Part shown: positions 22,116 through 34,149 of the stretch, one piece after another
Position numbering within the stretch: the first letter of the stretch is position 1
How the letters are laid out: every line of letters starts with the position of its first letter
NCBI RefSeq assembly: GCF_002288925.2
Contig: NW_022098062.1
Coordinates: 7,695,681-7,759,680 of the forward strand
Direction: 5' to 3'
DNA from: Delphinapterus leucas
Taxonomy: Eukaryota; Chordata; Mammalia; Artiodactyla; Monodontidae
DNA: 64,000 nucleotides
Translations under genes and position numbers: made by a program
The notes under the pieces: model-generated
Databases searched by the model: none
What the model was told of the DNA's origin: nothing
What the model saw: the letters and a program-made list of their open reading frames with translations, nothing else

Positions 22116-23220
22116 GATTGTCATATATGCTGAGAAGAAGATGTAGTGAATAAGACAGGATCCTTGTTCTGTTCTTAGCTCAATTCATTCATTTATACCT
22201 GCAGCATGCAGTTTTCCATTCATAATATTGGTACATTAGACTGAGTACCATAATTGTGCAATACATTTTTTGAATTAAAGGCTTTATAGTTTTTCCTGTT
22301 CAGTTTCATCTCACTTTGTTACCCTCACGGCCCATCGTGTTAAGATATAAAAATCTGATTCTTTGATCTTTAATATTAGTTATCAGTTCTAAATATGGTA
22401 GAATCAAACTTTCTTGTCTAGGATGAAGGACAGAACTTTTAGGGTGCCATAGACATACTCTCTGCCTAGCCATATGTGCCCTTAAAAGGTAAATTCCAGA
22501 TAGGCAGGAGTGACTGGTGTCTCCTTGCCATTCCAATTGATGAAAACCAGAGCTGCCTGATCTTGTATTTAATCCTATCCACTATCTATTAAAATTCACT
22601 AAAGCTTGCTAAGCCTCATTTCCTTGAAAGCCTATCAGGTTTCGGTTTCATCAAAGTCAAGTGTATTTAATTAACACAATCCAATTCACTCTGGAAGGGG
22701 TCAAGTTCTCTGAAAGGTACTCAACAGAGTTACTGGTGTTTTTATAGGAATTAAACATATGATACAATAGACAAAAATAAGCATGCTTTATACATGCCAT
22801 TCCTACCACCTCTTTTGCATACAATTGAATAAATTACCTTTTGTTAGGAAGCATTAATCCTCTTTGCTAAGTGGAGCAGTTCTCATCTGAGATTCAGCTT
22901 GCTAAGGAGTGCCTTGGGAGCCAAACTTTAGCGATCTTGCACTGGCATAATGAGGAGGGGACACAGTCCTTTGGAGAGGACTGCTCATTTTGTGATGTCA
23001 AAATTTTGCCCTCTGGCCTGATCTGGGGCATTTAAACCCCTCACTAGCTCTCCCTCCCTGGTACTCTAAATTCTAAGAAGAGCTCACAAGATGGAGGCAC
23101 AAGATTGCATATGGGAAGCCCAGGCAGTTACAATCAAATAAGCCCAGCAGGACGCGGTCAGCAGGAATTGTGTAAGGAATTGGTGTGAATATTTCAGTCC
23201 CCATGCTTCAAGGAACTTCT
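22116..23220. other. No gene or clear repeat
   Basis: About 1.1 kb of unique AT-moderate sequence. The part at 22860-23180 is complex and non-repetitive. I see no exon structure or known protein. Confidence 0.45.
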
Positions 23221-23225
23221 CTGTA

Positions 23226-23712
23226 ATGAGTTAAATAGTAACTTGAAAAAGATATGTCCATGTCCTAATCACTGGAACCTGTGGATATTATCTTACAGGT
23301 TAAAGGGTTGAATGTTACCTTATTTGGAAAGGGGTCTTTGCAGATGTAATTTAAGCTAAAGATCTTGAGATGAGGAAACCATCCAGGATGATCCAAATGG
23401 GTCCTAAATCCAATGACAAGTATCCTTAGAAGTGAAAGGCAGAAGGAGACAGGATGCAGACAAGAGAGGAGAAGACACAGAGGAGAGAGTGATGGGAAGA
23501 TGAAGGCAGAGATTGGTGTGATGCAGCCACAAGCCAAGGAATGCCGACAGCTACCAGAAACTGTTAGAGCCAAGGAAGGATTCTCCCCTCGAGCCCCCAG
23601 AGGAAATGAAGCCCTGTCAATGCTTGTTTTCTGTCTTCTGGCCTCCAGAACTGTGAGAGAATAATTTCTGTTGTTTTAAACCACCCAATGTGTGCTAATT
23701 TGTGACAAAAGC
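23226..23712 (+). mobile_element. MaLR LTR (MLT1 type)
   Basis: Recognised by gatatgtccatgtcctaatc, gttaccttatttggaaaggg, cctccagaactgtgagagaa and ttctgttgttttaaaccacc in the expected MLT1 order. The forward ORF at 23413-23664 lies wholly within the LTR and is spurious. Confidence 0.88.
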
Positions 23713-24655
23713 TTAGGTGGCTCCGTAGGTGGCTGAGTAATATCCGGGAAAATGTCAAAAGGGAGAATGCGGTGATGCCTCCCTCATGTGTCCCCCAAAG
23801 TGTACATTTTATACTCAGCCTAAAGCTGCCCTCCTTGTTGCCAGCAAGGTCCAGGTGTTAGACTGCCCTTCACCCTTTACTGAGACCTCAAAGTCTGCGC
23901 ACGGCTATCTTATGACTTAACCCTGCTCAGGGCAGTTAGCTGTTGCTGTTTATGTTGGTCTGGTTTCATATGGATACAGATGTTGGGAGCGGGTGGAGGA
24001 GACCATTGAGGAGGGTTTCCCTAATTCAACAGGCTCTGGGGATGGAAGGAATGGGAGTGGCATCAAATAAGGCCTGGGCCAACCAAGCCACCATCTGCCC
24101 AGAACTCCAGTCAAGAAGGGCCCTTAAAAAGTAACGTGAATTCGCTGGATATACAGGTTCATTTAACTCAGGTTTTTCATACCAAAATCCTGACATACAT
24201 ACCAAAATGTACCTTTGTTCCTCTCTCCTCTCTCACAAGTGTAGACAAACTCATCAAGAAGAAATAAAGAAAGTTCTGTTTCCACACACCTCTCTTGAGA
24301 TGTGGTTGTTTATTTATCCGTCTGTTTTTCAATGCATACAAGCAAATGCATCCCAGGTCAACCATTCTTTTTCTTTTAATTTCAGCACTCACTTTTTGCA
24401 TTTCAAGAGCTCTTTCCTATTTTCTGATCATCCTGTCTCATAACACCCAATTCCTTTTTCTATGGATGTAACATTGTCTTGACTTTCTCTGAGCAGCACT
24501 AATAAGTTTTGAAGCTCTGATTATTTTGTTTTGTTTCATAGAGACTTTCCTACCTTTTGAAGAATCTTTATGCTCTCCAAGATCTTTAATTTTCTACTTA
24601 TTTTTCTTCATCTTCCTTAAGTTGCAGGTTTTTCTCAAGGGCTTGTAATAATTAA
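23713..24655. other. No gene or clear repeat
   Basis: Unique sequence between two MaLR LTRs. Short ORFs on opposite strands at 24177-24443 have no known match. Confidence 0.5.
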
Positions 24656-25192
24656 TGTGGTAGACTGTATTTTCAAAAGATGGCTGCAATGATATCTTAC
24701 ACCCCACATGCTTTTCTACAACATAATACACTCCCCCATCAATCTGGATCTGGGAAGACTCTGTGATTGCTTTGACCAATAGAGTAAGGCTGAAGTGCTC
24801 TGTGACAGTTCTGAGTATGCCCTTAACTGGCTCCGCACTTTTTGCTTTCTTTCTCTTGGAAGCCAGCCTCCAGGTAATAAGTGTGATCACCCTGAGACTG
24901 CCATGCTGTGAGAAGGCCAAGCCACACACACACACATACACACAGAAAGGCCAAGGAGAAGTAAAGCACCAGGCTTGTAAGTAGGAAGCCATCTCGGACA
25001 CTCAGCCCAATGGAGCATTAGATGACTCACTGCCCAGCGGCCACCTGATTCTAACTGTATGAGAGATTACAAGGGAGAATCACCTAGGTGAGCTCAGACA
25101 ACCTAGAGAACCATGAGAGATAATAATAAATTGTTATTTTAAGCCACTGAATTCTGGAGTGGTTCTTCAGGCAGCAATAGATCACCAGGACA
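24656..25192 (+). mobile_element. MaLR LTR (MLT1 type)
   Basis: Begins with tgtggtagactgtattttc and ends with ttattttaagccactgaat and gcaatagatcaccaggaca. A short CA patch sits inside (24926-24944). The forward ORF at 24763-24984 and the reverse one at 24594-25001 lie largely inside it. Confidence 0.8.
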
Positions 25193-25985
25193 CTTGGTTT
25201 CTCATTCATATTTAAACTGTGGCAAGAGGAAGACTGGAAGCATCTGGGCTGAGCTTATTGGGCTGGTGGCCTTCAACCTAAAGATATTGATTGAAACTTA
25301 TCTTTGAGACCTTCAATACTGCAAGGTGGAGAGCTTTGCTCTAGAGCACCAAAACCTATACCAGTTTCCTAGTTCTTTCTGGAGTGTTCTTTAGAAAAGA
25401 ACCGTATGATTTTTTTCTTGGCCTGCTGCAGTCTTCTCTTTGGGCAGGTGAAGGCGAAGGAAGGATGGGACAAGATGCTTAAACTATTCCATATACACAC
25501 CTCAACTCTCCTGCTGCTTGCCTAGGCTCAGTCCTAAGACTCTGGGACACTGAATGGCAGACACACTCCCTTCTCAAAAGCAGTCACTTGGGTAGATTTT
25601 TCTCAGCTCATCTTCTCCCCTCCACTGCTTCTCAGTCATGACTTGTTGGGGGCAGGGTTGGGGGGGTGGCTTTCCATCTTCCAGAAGTTTGTTGAGCTCT
25701 TTCTCTGGTTAATGGCTCATCTCCAACTCTCTGCTTTATTCTTTCATGTGTGTGATGCTGGTAGTTGTGTGTGTGTGTGGGTGATTATTCATTGTTTTAT
25801 TCCCTCGGAATCATTTTAAATTTGGTTTTAGATCATTTAAAATTTAGATTAGAAGATTAGAATAGATGTGTTCATTCTACATCCTAGAATCTATGTTTTA
25901 TTTAAATTTAAATCGCTTTAATATGTCTCCCAAGAAGTTTTTTGGCTTGAATATTTGAAAATAATTTTCTTAAACTAGAAACCGA
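25193..25985. other. No gene or clear repeat
   Basis: Unique sequence with a (GT) patch at 25766-25779 and an AT-rich right half. Nothing else can be assigned. Confidence 0.5.
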
Positions 25986-25989
25986 AAAA

Positions 25990-27100
25990 TATTTTAAAAA
26001 AATTTAATTCCGCTTCTGGTTTGGATATACAATTTTGCAGGAGCCTCCCTTTCAGCCTAACCACAAAACAGCCCAGGTAATATACGAAACCATAGATTTA
26101 AAAAGTCCATCAGAGGAGAACACAGAGAAACCCAAATGAAATAAACTTCAGAATATTAGGAATCCTTTATAGAAAAGAAGAGATTTGCTGTTACTCTCAT
26201 CCCTGGTGAAACTTCAGGAGGCAGGGAAATCCACAATGGTGGAGTAAGGAGAACTTTGAAGGAAAGTCTAAAGAACTTGTTAAGGCCATGTGTGGACAAG
26301 CATGATAGAGTGGAGTCCTGAAGAACCATAGCCACAAAACAAGCCACCCCCCACCCCAACTCCAATTTTTATAGGTTTTTGCAAAGCATTTGTGGATAGT
26401 ATGCCTAAAAGAAGGGGGCAAAGTAGAGCTGAGTGTGATCCACCATGAGACAGATGAGACCATCACCAAATGCAAGGTATATGCCATTTGAAATCAGAGG
26501 GAGGGATAGAATAAAAGAGCTGAGAGAAATGCAACAAAAACATTCTAGGCTCTCAGGCTGATGGCAGAGAGAAGAGCTGAAACCATCAGCATCTTAGGTA
26601 CTCCAGACTTTAGCCTAAGGAAGATTGGAACAGAGGAGAAAAAACAGACAAACAAAAAAGAGCCCAAGGCACTTAAGGTTTTCAACTGCCAAAGACTAGG
26701 CGAGAGGCAGAATTTCTGAAAGAAATCCCTTCATTCATTCCAGGTCTTTGCAGAGGGTTGTGATGCTGCCCTAAGAAGACCTAGGGGTAGAACAACAGGA
26801 CTGATAAAGATATTACCAGGCTCAGAAAAAGGAGGGCTAGGCTCAGGAAGAAAGAGAACACCTCAGAGACCCAAAAGACAGACCACTGGGCTGTAAACCA
26901 AGGAGAGATCTTGCATAGTCCAGAAAGCTTTTATTAGTTCTCAGAGCTCAGGGACTACTGAAGAATATGTCCTAATTTCATCCTCAAAATATTTGCAGTC
27001 AGTGATAAATTGAATCGAACTAAAACCACAACAAAAACCAGACCCAGTTCAACTACAGATCTGGTGGCCTGACATAAAACAGGGCATGCCACTCCCTGAA
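25990..27100 (+). mobile_element. Ancient L1M 5' UTR-like region
   Basis: Long A- and purine-rich sequence leads directly into ORF1-like sequence. The part near 27060 (tggcctgacataaaacaggg) resembles the L1M 5' leader. The left boundary is inferred from base composition only. Confidence 0.5.
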
Positions 27101-27880
27101 GTCAAACATTATTTGTCAGTCTCTACTTTGCTTTCATGCAAAATGTCCAGAAAAAATTTTAAAACTCACAAAAAGAAGAAATGAAAAGGATACCCATGGT
27201 TAAGAGAGTAAAGAGTAGTCTTGGAAGCAGACACAGAGATGACCCAGAGGACAGAGAGGGACTTTAAAATAACTCTGTTAAAAATGCTAACAAATCTAGT
27301 GTAAAAGATGGAGAAGGTGGATGAAAAGATGGAACATTTCAGTAGAAGCATGGAAACCATAAAATAGAATGAAATTAAAATGCTAGAAATGAAAAACAAT
27401 ATAAGAAAATGAGTTGATTAAATGGGCTTAACAGAAGAATGAACACAAACAAGTAAAGGATTGGTGAACTAGAAGACAAGTAAAAAGAAACTATCCAAAT
27501 TGAAATATAAAGACAAAAAAGAAAAAAGAGTGGAGGGGAGAAAAACAAAAAGGCATTCGAGATCAGTGGAGCAATGTCAATAGTCTAACATGTATAAATG
27601 GACTATCAGAAGGAAAGGAAGGATACAAGAGAGAAAAAGAAATATTTGAAGGAATAATATCTAAGAACATGTACCTGGGAATACTGACCTATAGCAATCA
27701 GCTCTGAGATACATGCTATTGATAGTATTGGAAAAACTATCTTAAGCCTACAAGGAACAAAGAATATTATACTCATAAGCCTTGTGAGAAGTCTACTCAG
27801 GACAATCTTCATCCAACAAATAGATGACTGGAGAATCTTGGGCAAAATGAGATTGATGATGAACATTGAATATATTTAAG
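27100..27880 (+). pseudogene. L1M ORF1 remnant
   Basis: The sequence follows L1 ORF1, which encodes an RNA-binding coiled-coil chaperone needed for retrotransposition. Recognisable segments include agatgacccagaggacagag, gggactttaaaataactctg and, further on, agaaatatttgaaggaataa at the RNA-binding domain. Frameshifts and stops are frequent and no long frame remains. It lies upstream of a separate L1 3' end, so this L1 is rearranged or overlapped by another copy. Confidence 0.6.
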
Positions 27881-28229
27881 CATAGAACGAAGGCTAAAAT
27901 GATGATGAAGACAAGAGTGGAAGAATAGTATGTAAATGTTGTAGGTTCTGAAAAAGAAGAAACCAAACAACTAAAATAGGGAGAGAGGGAAAAGAAAATG
28001 AGAGAAATAGAATAAGCTCATTGATTGACATACAGACAGTAAGTAGGAGACAGAGGCTATTATTTAAGTCTTATAAACTCAGCAGTAGTAGCCTGCGTAA
28101 GAAAAAAGGGAACTTTAGGCATTAAAAGTTATCGGTATAAAGGTAAGTTCTAGAACAAATAAAATGAGACTTCCTAAATACCAAAAGAGTTAAAAAAAAA
28201 AAAAAAGGAAAAATATCACATAGAGAAAA

Positions 28230-29015
28230 ATGTTAAATCAATAAGAAGAGGACATAGCAATCTATTTTCTTTAATGGGCAAAAATCTTAACAAACATTTG
28301 CAAAACAAAAAATATATATATATCCAAATGACCAATATGCATATGAAGACAGGCACAACAGCAATAAACTACCTATATAAATGCTTCAGAATGACTAAAA
28401 TTTAAAAACTAACAGCATGAAATGTTGGAGAGACTGGGCAGTAAGTTAAAATTGTGTACACTGAAGACGGGTGTGTAAATTGTACAACTACTTTGAAAAA
28501 TTATGTACTGTAATCAGTGTCTACTAAGCCTGACCTAGAAATTAGGCTCCTGATATGCATGTGCCCAACAGAAATGTACGCATATGTACACACACTGACA
28601 TGAAAAAGCATATTTATAGTAGCTTTACTTACAATAGACTGAAACTGGAAGCAATACAAATATCTATCAACTGTAGAATACCCAAATAAAGGGTAGTATA
28701 TTCATGAAAGGTAATATATTACAGTCACCATGCATAGCTAAAAGCAGTCATCTCTGAGACATATATTTTGAGCAAAAAGGCCAGACATAAAAGAGTACAA
28801 ACTATATCAGTCCATTTATGTGAAGTTCAAAAGTAAACAAAACTAATTTATAGAGATAGGAGCAGAATTCGAGAGATAAGGGCTACCAAACAATATGCTG
28901 GATGCTTCTGGAGTGCTAGTAATAGCCTAGATCTTGATCTAGGTAGTGGTTACCAGGGTTTGTCCACTTTTAAAATTCAGTCATGTAAAATTTGTCTACT
29001 TTATCTGTCCTAACT
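28230..29015 (+). mobile_element. Ancient L1M 3' end
   Basis: Matches the end of L1 ORF2 and the 3' UTR of older L1s: tttatagtagctttacttac, ggaagcaatacaaatatctatc, then gtggttaccagggtttgtcc. It closes before a fresh ORF2 segment begins, so at least two L1 copies abut here. Confidence 0.7.
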
Positions 29016-29606
29016 CAATTAATTTTTTAAAAAATCAAGGCTGAAAATAAATGAATGAAATTTCCAACTCAAATGGCAAGAAAAAGAACAAAAAATTAAA
29101 CAGAAATAATGCAGAAGGAAGGAAATGGTAGTAATAAAACCAGAAATTATTGAGGTAGAAAACATAAAACAGAGAAAGTAATAAATAAATGAAAATGTTT
29201 CTTTCTTGAAAAAAAAATTAATGTAATGCACAAGCTACTATCTAATCTAATCAATAAAAAGGAATAAAGTACAAGTATAAAAATTAATGATTAAAATGTG
29301 GAAATAACCATTGAAATAGAGGAAGTAAAAATGAGACACTACTTAGCATAATTATGCAAATAAACTAAATAGTTAAATGGATAAATTTGCAGGACCATGC
29401 AATGTAGAAAATTTGACCTCAGTGAAAATAGAAAGCTTACATAAACCACTTTCCATAAAGAAACAAAGAAAGCTGTCCTGGAACTATACTACAAAAGAAA
29501 TGTCAGGCCCAGATGATTTTACAGGTGAACTCTACCAAGCCTCCAAAGATCAGAAAACCTGAATGCCACCTAAACTGTTTCAGAGCACAGAAAAAGAAAG
29601 AACACC
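29016..29606 (+). pseudogene. L1M ORF2 remnant, part 1
   Basis: The segment at 29377-29562 is open and translates to a region with SGPDDFTGELYQ, the part of L1 ORF2 just before the reverse transcriptase domain (usually near GPDGFTAEFYQ). ORF2 encodes the endonuclease and reverse transcriptase of L1. The frame is broken elsewhere. It continues at 29976 beyond an inserted LTR. Confidence 0.78.
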
Positions 29607-29975
29607 TGCATAAACTGAATGTTTGTGTCTTCCCAAAATTCATATGTTGAAATCCTAACCCATAAGTGATGGTATTAGGAGGTGGGGCTACTGGGAGGTG
29701 ATTAAGTCATGAGGGTGGAACCCTCATAAATGGGATTAGTGCCCTTATAAAAGAGACCACAGAGAGCTCCCTTTTCCCCTTTTCTGCCATATGAGGATGT
29801 AGCAAGAAGATGGCCATCTATGAATGAGGAAGCAGGCCTTCACCAGACAACGAACCTGCCAACATCTCATCTTGACCTTCCAAGCCTCCAGAACTGTGAG
29901 AAAAAATTTCTGTTGTTTATAAGCCGTCCATTCAGTCTATGGTATCTGTTATATCAGCCTGAATGAACTAAGGCA
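29607..29975 (+). mobile_element. MaLR LTR (MST type)
   Basis: A near-complete MST-type LTR: ctgaatgtttgtgtcttccc, aaattcatatgttgaaatcc, cctccagaactgtgagaaaa and tgaactaaggca at the end. A 5-bp target duplication with one mismatch flanks it (acacc at 29602-29606, acgcc at 29976-29980). It is inserted in L1 ORF2. Confidence 0.93.
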
Positions 29976-30130
29976 ACGCCCAAATTCTTTTTATAAAGCA
30001 AATATAACATTTCTACCAAAAAATCGTGCCCCCACAAAATTACAAACCAATGTCACTTATAAATATTGATGTAAAAAAGCCTAAATAAAAACAAACAGAA
30101 TTAAAGATCACATTAAAAATAGAGAGAATA
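29976..30130 (+). pseudogene. L1M ORF2 remnant, part 2
   Basis: Continues the reverse transcriptase region (ttacaaaccaatgtcacttat) up to the SINE at 30131. Confidence 0.65.
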
Positions 30131-30338
30131 GGGCTTCCCTGGTGGCGCAGTGGTTGAGAGTCCGCCTGCCGTTGCAGGGGACACGGGTTCGTGCCCCGGT
30201 CCAGGAAGATCCTACATGCCGTGGAGTGGCTGTGCCTGTGAGCCATGGCCGCTGAGCCTGCATGTCCGGAGCCTGGGCTCCACAACGGGAGAGGCCACAA
30301 CAGTGAGAGGCCTGCGTACCACACACACACACACAAAA
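30131..30338 (+). mobile_element. CHR SINE (tRNA-derived, cetacean)
   Basis: Starts ggcttccctggtggcgcag with a tRNA-like A box, then the B box ggttcgtgcccc at about 30186. The 3' tail has become a CA microsatellite (30319-30335). A 15-bp target duplication with one mismatch flanks it: aaaatagagagaata ends at 30130 and aaaatagacagaata ends at 30350. It is inserted within L1 ORF2. Confidence 0.95.
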
Positions 30339-31023
30339 ATAGACAGAATATAACATGACTAAATAGGATTTATTCCAGTAAGGCAAGGATAGATCAATAT
30401 TAAGAAATCTACATCATTTAACATATTAATAGAGGCAAATAGAAAATGAATATGATTTTCTCTAAAGAACTTGCAAATGCCTTAGATAAAAATCCCAAAC
30501 ATAATCCTGGTAAGGATTGATGAATACCTTCTTAGCAAAATAAAAAATGCATATCTCAGTCCTGAAACTAGATCTTTATTCAGTGTGGCAACATCAGAGG
30601 TATTCCCTCAAAAGTCAGGATGAAGGCAAGGTAGCCCACTACATATTGGAGGCATTAGGCAATGCAATCAGATAAGAGAAAATCTTTTGACATTTATGAA
30701 TTAGAAAAGAAGTGTATCTATCTATATTCATTTGATAATTACCTGAAAGTGTATGTCAAAGACAATCAATACAAAAAATAAAATACTTCAGTAAGATACC
30801 AGGATATTGAATTAAAATACAAATCAGTAGAGTTCATGTATCCAATCAATAATTAATTCAAATATATAATGAAGGCGAATACTCAGTTTACAAAAGCAAT
30901 GGAAAAAATCAGGAACTAGGCCTAACACAAAGTGTGCAAAACCCATATAAAGAAAACTTGAAAAGAGTCCTGAAATCACAAAAATAGACTTGAACAATGG
31001 AGACATCACTTTTCCTTGGATAG
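30339..31023 (+). pseudogene. L1M ORF2 remnant, part 3 (RT domain)
   Basis: Reads through the L1 reverse transcriptase: ggcaaggatagatcaatatt, catattaatagaggcaaata, caaatgccttagataaaaat. Numerous stops. The end continues at 31476 after an inserted LTR. Confidence 0.75.
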
Positions 31024-31475
31024 TGTGGTAGATAAAATAATTGTCCCCCAAAGATGTCCATGTCCTAATTCCCAGAGCTTGTGATGTGTTACCTTATATG
31101 GCAAAAGGGATTTTGCAGGTACAATTACGTTAAATATATAGAGATGGGGCGATTATCCTGGATTATCTGGGTGGGTCCAACGTAATCACAAGCATCCTTC
31201 TAAGAGGGAAGTAGGGGGATCAGAGTCAGAGAAGACAACTTGAACATAAAGGTAGAGGGGGGGTGGGATTTAAAGCTGCTATACTGCTGGCTTTGAGGAT
31301 GGAGGAAGGCTACAAGCCAAAGAAGATAGAAAGGCAAAGAAACAGATTCCCCCCTAAGTCTGCAGTGAGACTGACCTTGGACTTCTGACATGCAGAATTG
31401 TAGGATGATAAATTTGTATTGTTTTAAGTCACTTAATTTGTGATAATCTGTTACAGCAGTCATAAGAAAACTAAT
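31024..31475 (+). mobile_element. MaLR LTR (MLT1 type)
   Basis: Shows gtggtagataaaataattgtcc, aagatgtccatgtcctaatt, gttaccttatatggcaaaag and gtattgttttaagtcactta in MLT1 order. It splits the L1 ORF2. The reverse ORF at 31200-31463 is inside the LTR and is not a gene. Confidence 0.88.
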
Positions 31476-32530
31476 AAAGATTTAATGACTCAACAGCACT
31501 AGAAATACCAGTTCTCCCACATTAGCGTATATTTAAGATGATCCCAATAAAAATATCAATAAATTTTTATTTTCTGGAATTAGAGAACTTGCATCCAACT
31601 TGTTCACTTCATATGTATGTGAAAAACTCTGAAAATAAGAGAACTGAGAAGAGGCCAGCCATACCAGAAACTAGAACATACTACAAAGCCATGGTAATGA
31701 AAACATTATGGAAATGATCACGTATTAGACAGACCAGTGGAAATAAATAGCAAATCAAGAAATAGACCCAAGTCCATCTGGAAACTAACTGTATAAAAAA
31801 GATTGCATCTCAAATGACTGGGATAAAAATGATTTTTTAATAGATGGTAATGGGACAGCTAGTGTTCATTCCTGAAATCATACACCAAAATAAACTCTAA
31901 ATGGATCAAAGATCTAAAATTAAACTATTGAAGAACTAAAAGAAAATATGGGTGAACTCCTTTATAACCCAAAAGTGGAGAAAGACTTTCTAAACTATAA
32001 CTCAGAATCCATATAAAATAAGGATAAATTCAACTACTACATAAAAAATTTTGCATGACCAAAATGAAAAAGAAAAATCAATGAACAAATTATCAACTAT
32101 TAAAAACAATTGCAAAATATATCATGTATAAAGGACTAATCTTCCTAACATGTAAAAACTCTATTTTTGAAAATGTGGGAGATGGAGCAAAAAGCATGAG
32201 CAGATAGTTCACCAGAAAAGATATACAAATGTCCTTTAAATATGAAAAAAATGCTCAGCTTCACTCGTAATAAGAGAAATGCAAAATAAAACTAAATCAA
32301 GACATCCTTTCTCACCATCAGATTGCCAAGAAGTCAAAAGCTTGACAACATTCTGTTAGCAAGGCTGTTGGGAAACCAACAATCTCACACGTAGCTGGTG
32401 GAAGTGCAAAACAGTACAACCCAGTGGAGGAGGAACTCACAATATCAAACAAAATTGCATTCATCTTAACCCTTTGACTCTGTAATACCACTTCCAGTGT
32501 TTTACCCTTAAGATACACCTTAAGAATCAC
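31476..32530 (+). pseudogene. L1M ORF2 remnant, part 4 (C-terminal)
   Basis: Follows ORF2 downstream of the RT: acaaagccatggtaatgaaa, aaatagacccaagtccatct, taagagaaatgcaaaataaa, then the cysteine-motif area. Internal stops make it non-functional. Confidence 0.8.
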
Positions 32531-32660
32531 TATGTGAGGTGATGGATGTTAGCTAAATTTACTGTGGTAATCATTTCAAAAAATATTCATCTATCAAATC
32601 ATTATGCTGTATACCTTAATGTGATACCATATGTCAATTAGATCTCAATAAAACTGGAAA
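32531..32660 (+). mobile_element. L1M 3' terminus
   Basis: The end ggtgatggatgttagctaaa, tgtggtaatcatttcaaaaa, gtcaattagatctcaataaa is the well-known 3' terminus of mid-age L1s. It marks the end of the long L1 that begins upstream. Confidence 0.85.
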
Positions 32661-33742
32661 ACATACACCTCCAGGATTTATATGAACTTCTGGTTCCCAG
32701 TTTGACATGTAAAAAGCTTGGAAATGATCACTTTCACCTCCATGATGAGAAAAAGTGCTGAACAAACTGAAAATCAACAACTCTTCTTATGTCCATCAGA
32801 GAACTGAGGTCAAAGGGGAAAACCACTGGCCTGAAAACTGAACAGGAAAACATAGAGAACCACAGTCTCAGGGAGCAGAAACCAGTGTTGGAGCCAGCAA
32901 CTGGTAGGAAAACAGGTAATTGACTAATTGCTGGGGACTGAATGTGCACTAGTTTGAGAAAAAGTCTTGGGGACCATCCATAAGGGGGCCTACAGTTTCC
33001 TGAGTTTTATCTCCAGGAGGCTTATTGGTTCTGAGAGTAAAGAACTGAGAATAATCCCCTTGTATTTCCAGGAGCCGGAGGGGGAGGGGGAGGGGGAAGG
33101 GTAGATTAACTATTTAAAATACACCCAAAGTTTTCCTTTTTCCTTAGCAAAGGTCTGCCCTCAGGAAAAATATTTTGTCAGGGCCTAATTGACATGAGGG
33201 AAGGGAAGTGCCCAAATTCAGCCTCCTCTGGCCTTCCTGTCCCACCTAAAGGTAAGAGGCAGGGAATAAACTGAGAAGCACTTGTGAAGGTCACAGCCTT
33301 GGGCAAAGACTCTCTAAAATACTGAGACCTGATCATAGGATTATAGAACATTTCCCCTCTCTCCCTCCCACCCCCTCGCCACCCCAAAAATAGGGCTCCC
33401 ATATAATATCAGGGGAATATAACTGGAAGAACTGCAAGTCTCAGGTATTGTTTAAGAAGAAGTCTCTTGGGAAAACCAAAGACAGCAGAGGAGACAAAAA
33501 TAGAAGGATACCAGGGGGAAATTTTAGCTTCTGACACCTGCAGCCACAGCAAACAGTAATCACAGCCTAACTCCCAGCCAGATAAACATAAAAACTCATA
33601 CTAATGGCCTGCTTATCTCAGTGTCTTTTATTTGGTAGAGTATGCCCAATTTTCAAACAACAACAACAAAATGCTAAAAGGCAAAACATACAGTCTGAAA
33701 AGACAGAGCAAGCATCAGAACCAGACTTAGATATGGTACATT
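32661..33742 (+). mobile_element. L1M 5' UTR of a second copy
   Basis: Purine-rich leader sequence joins smoothly to the ORF1 start at 33743. The stretch aaaacatacagtctgaaaag then agacagagcaagcatcagaa just before ORF1 is typical of L1MB/L1MC leaders. A G-rich hexanucleotide patch lies at 33070-33103. Confidence 0.65.
33070..33103. repeat. (GGGGGA)n patch
   Basis: Short G-rich repeat ggaggggg in four or so units, inside the L1 leader. Confidence 0.85.
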
Positions 33743-34143
33743 TTGGAATTATCAGACCAGGAATTTAAAATAACTATGATTAATGTGCTAAGAGCTCTAA
33801 AGGAAAAAGTGGACCACATGCAAGAACAGATGGGCTGTGTAAGCAGAGAGATGGAAACTCTAATAAAGAATCAAAAGGATATGCCAGAAATAAAAAACAC
33901 AGTAACAGAAATGAAGAATGCCTTTGATGGGCTCCTCAGTAGAGTGGACACAGCTGAGGAAAGAATCACTGAGCTTGAATATATCTCACTAGAAACTTCC
34001 CAAGCTGAAAGACAAAAAATTAAAAAGAAAAAAGAAGAACAGAATAGCCGAGAACTATGGGGAGACAATTACAAAAGATATAACATATGCATGATGAGAA
34101 TGACAGAAGGAGAAGAAACAGAGAAAGGAACAGAAGACATACA
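33743..34143 (+). pseudogene. L1 ORF1 coiled-coil remnant, still open
   Basis: This frame is open for 152 codons (to 34201). It begins MELSDQEFKITMINVL and continues through the coiled coil (residues about 10-100, with IKNQKDMPEIKNTVTEMKN) to the start of the RNA-recognition part (YKRYNICMMRMTEGEE). ORF1 protein normally binds L1 RNA as a trimer. After about residue 132 the reading leaves ORF1 and enters an L1 3' end, so the C-terminal half of ORF1 and all of ORF2 are missing. I take it as a dead copy kept open by chance and A-rich composition. Confidence 0.82.
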
Positions 34144-34149
34144 CCTCCA

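Noticed and set aside
30131..30210. tRNA gene
   Set aside because: A and B boxes are present, but they are the tRNA-derived head of a CHR SINE. The cloverleaf is not complete and the sequence recurs at other SINE sites.
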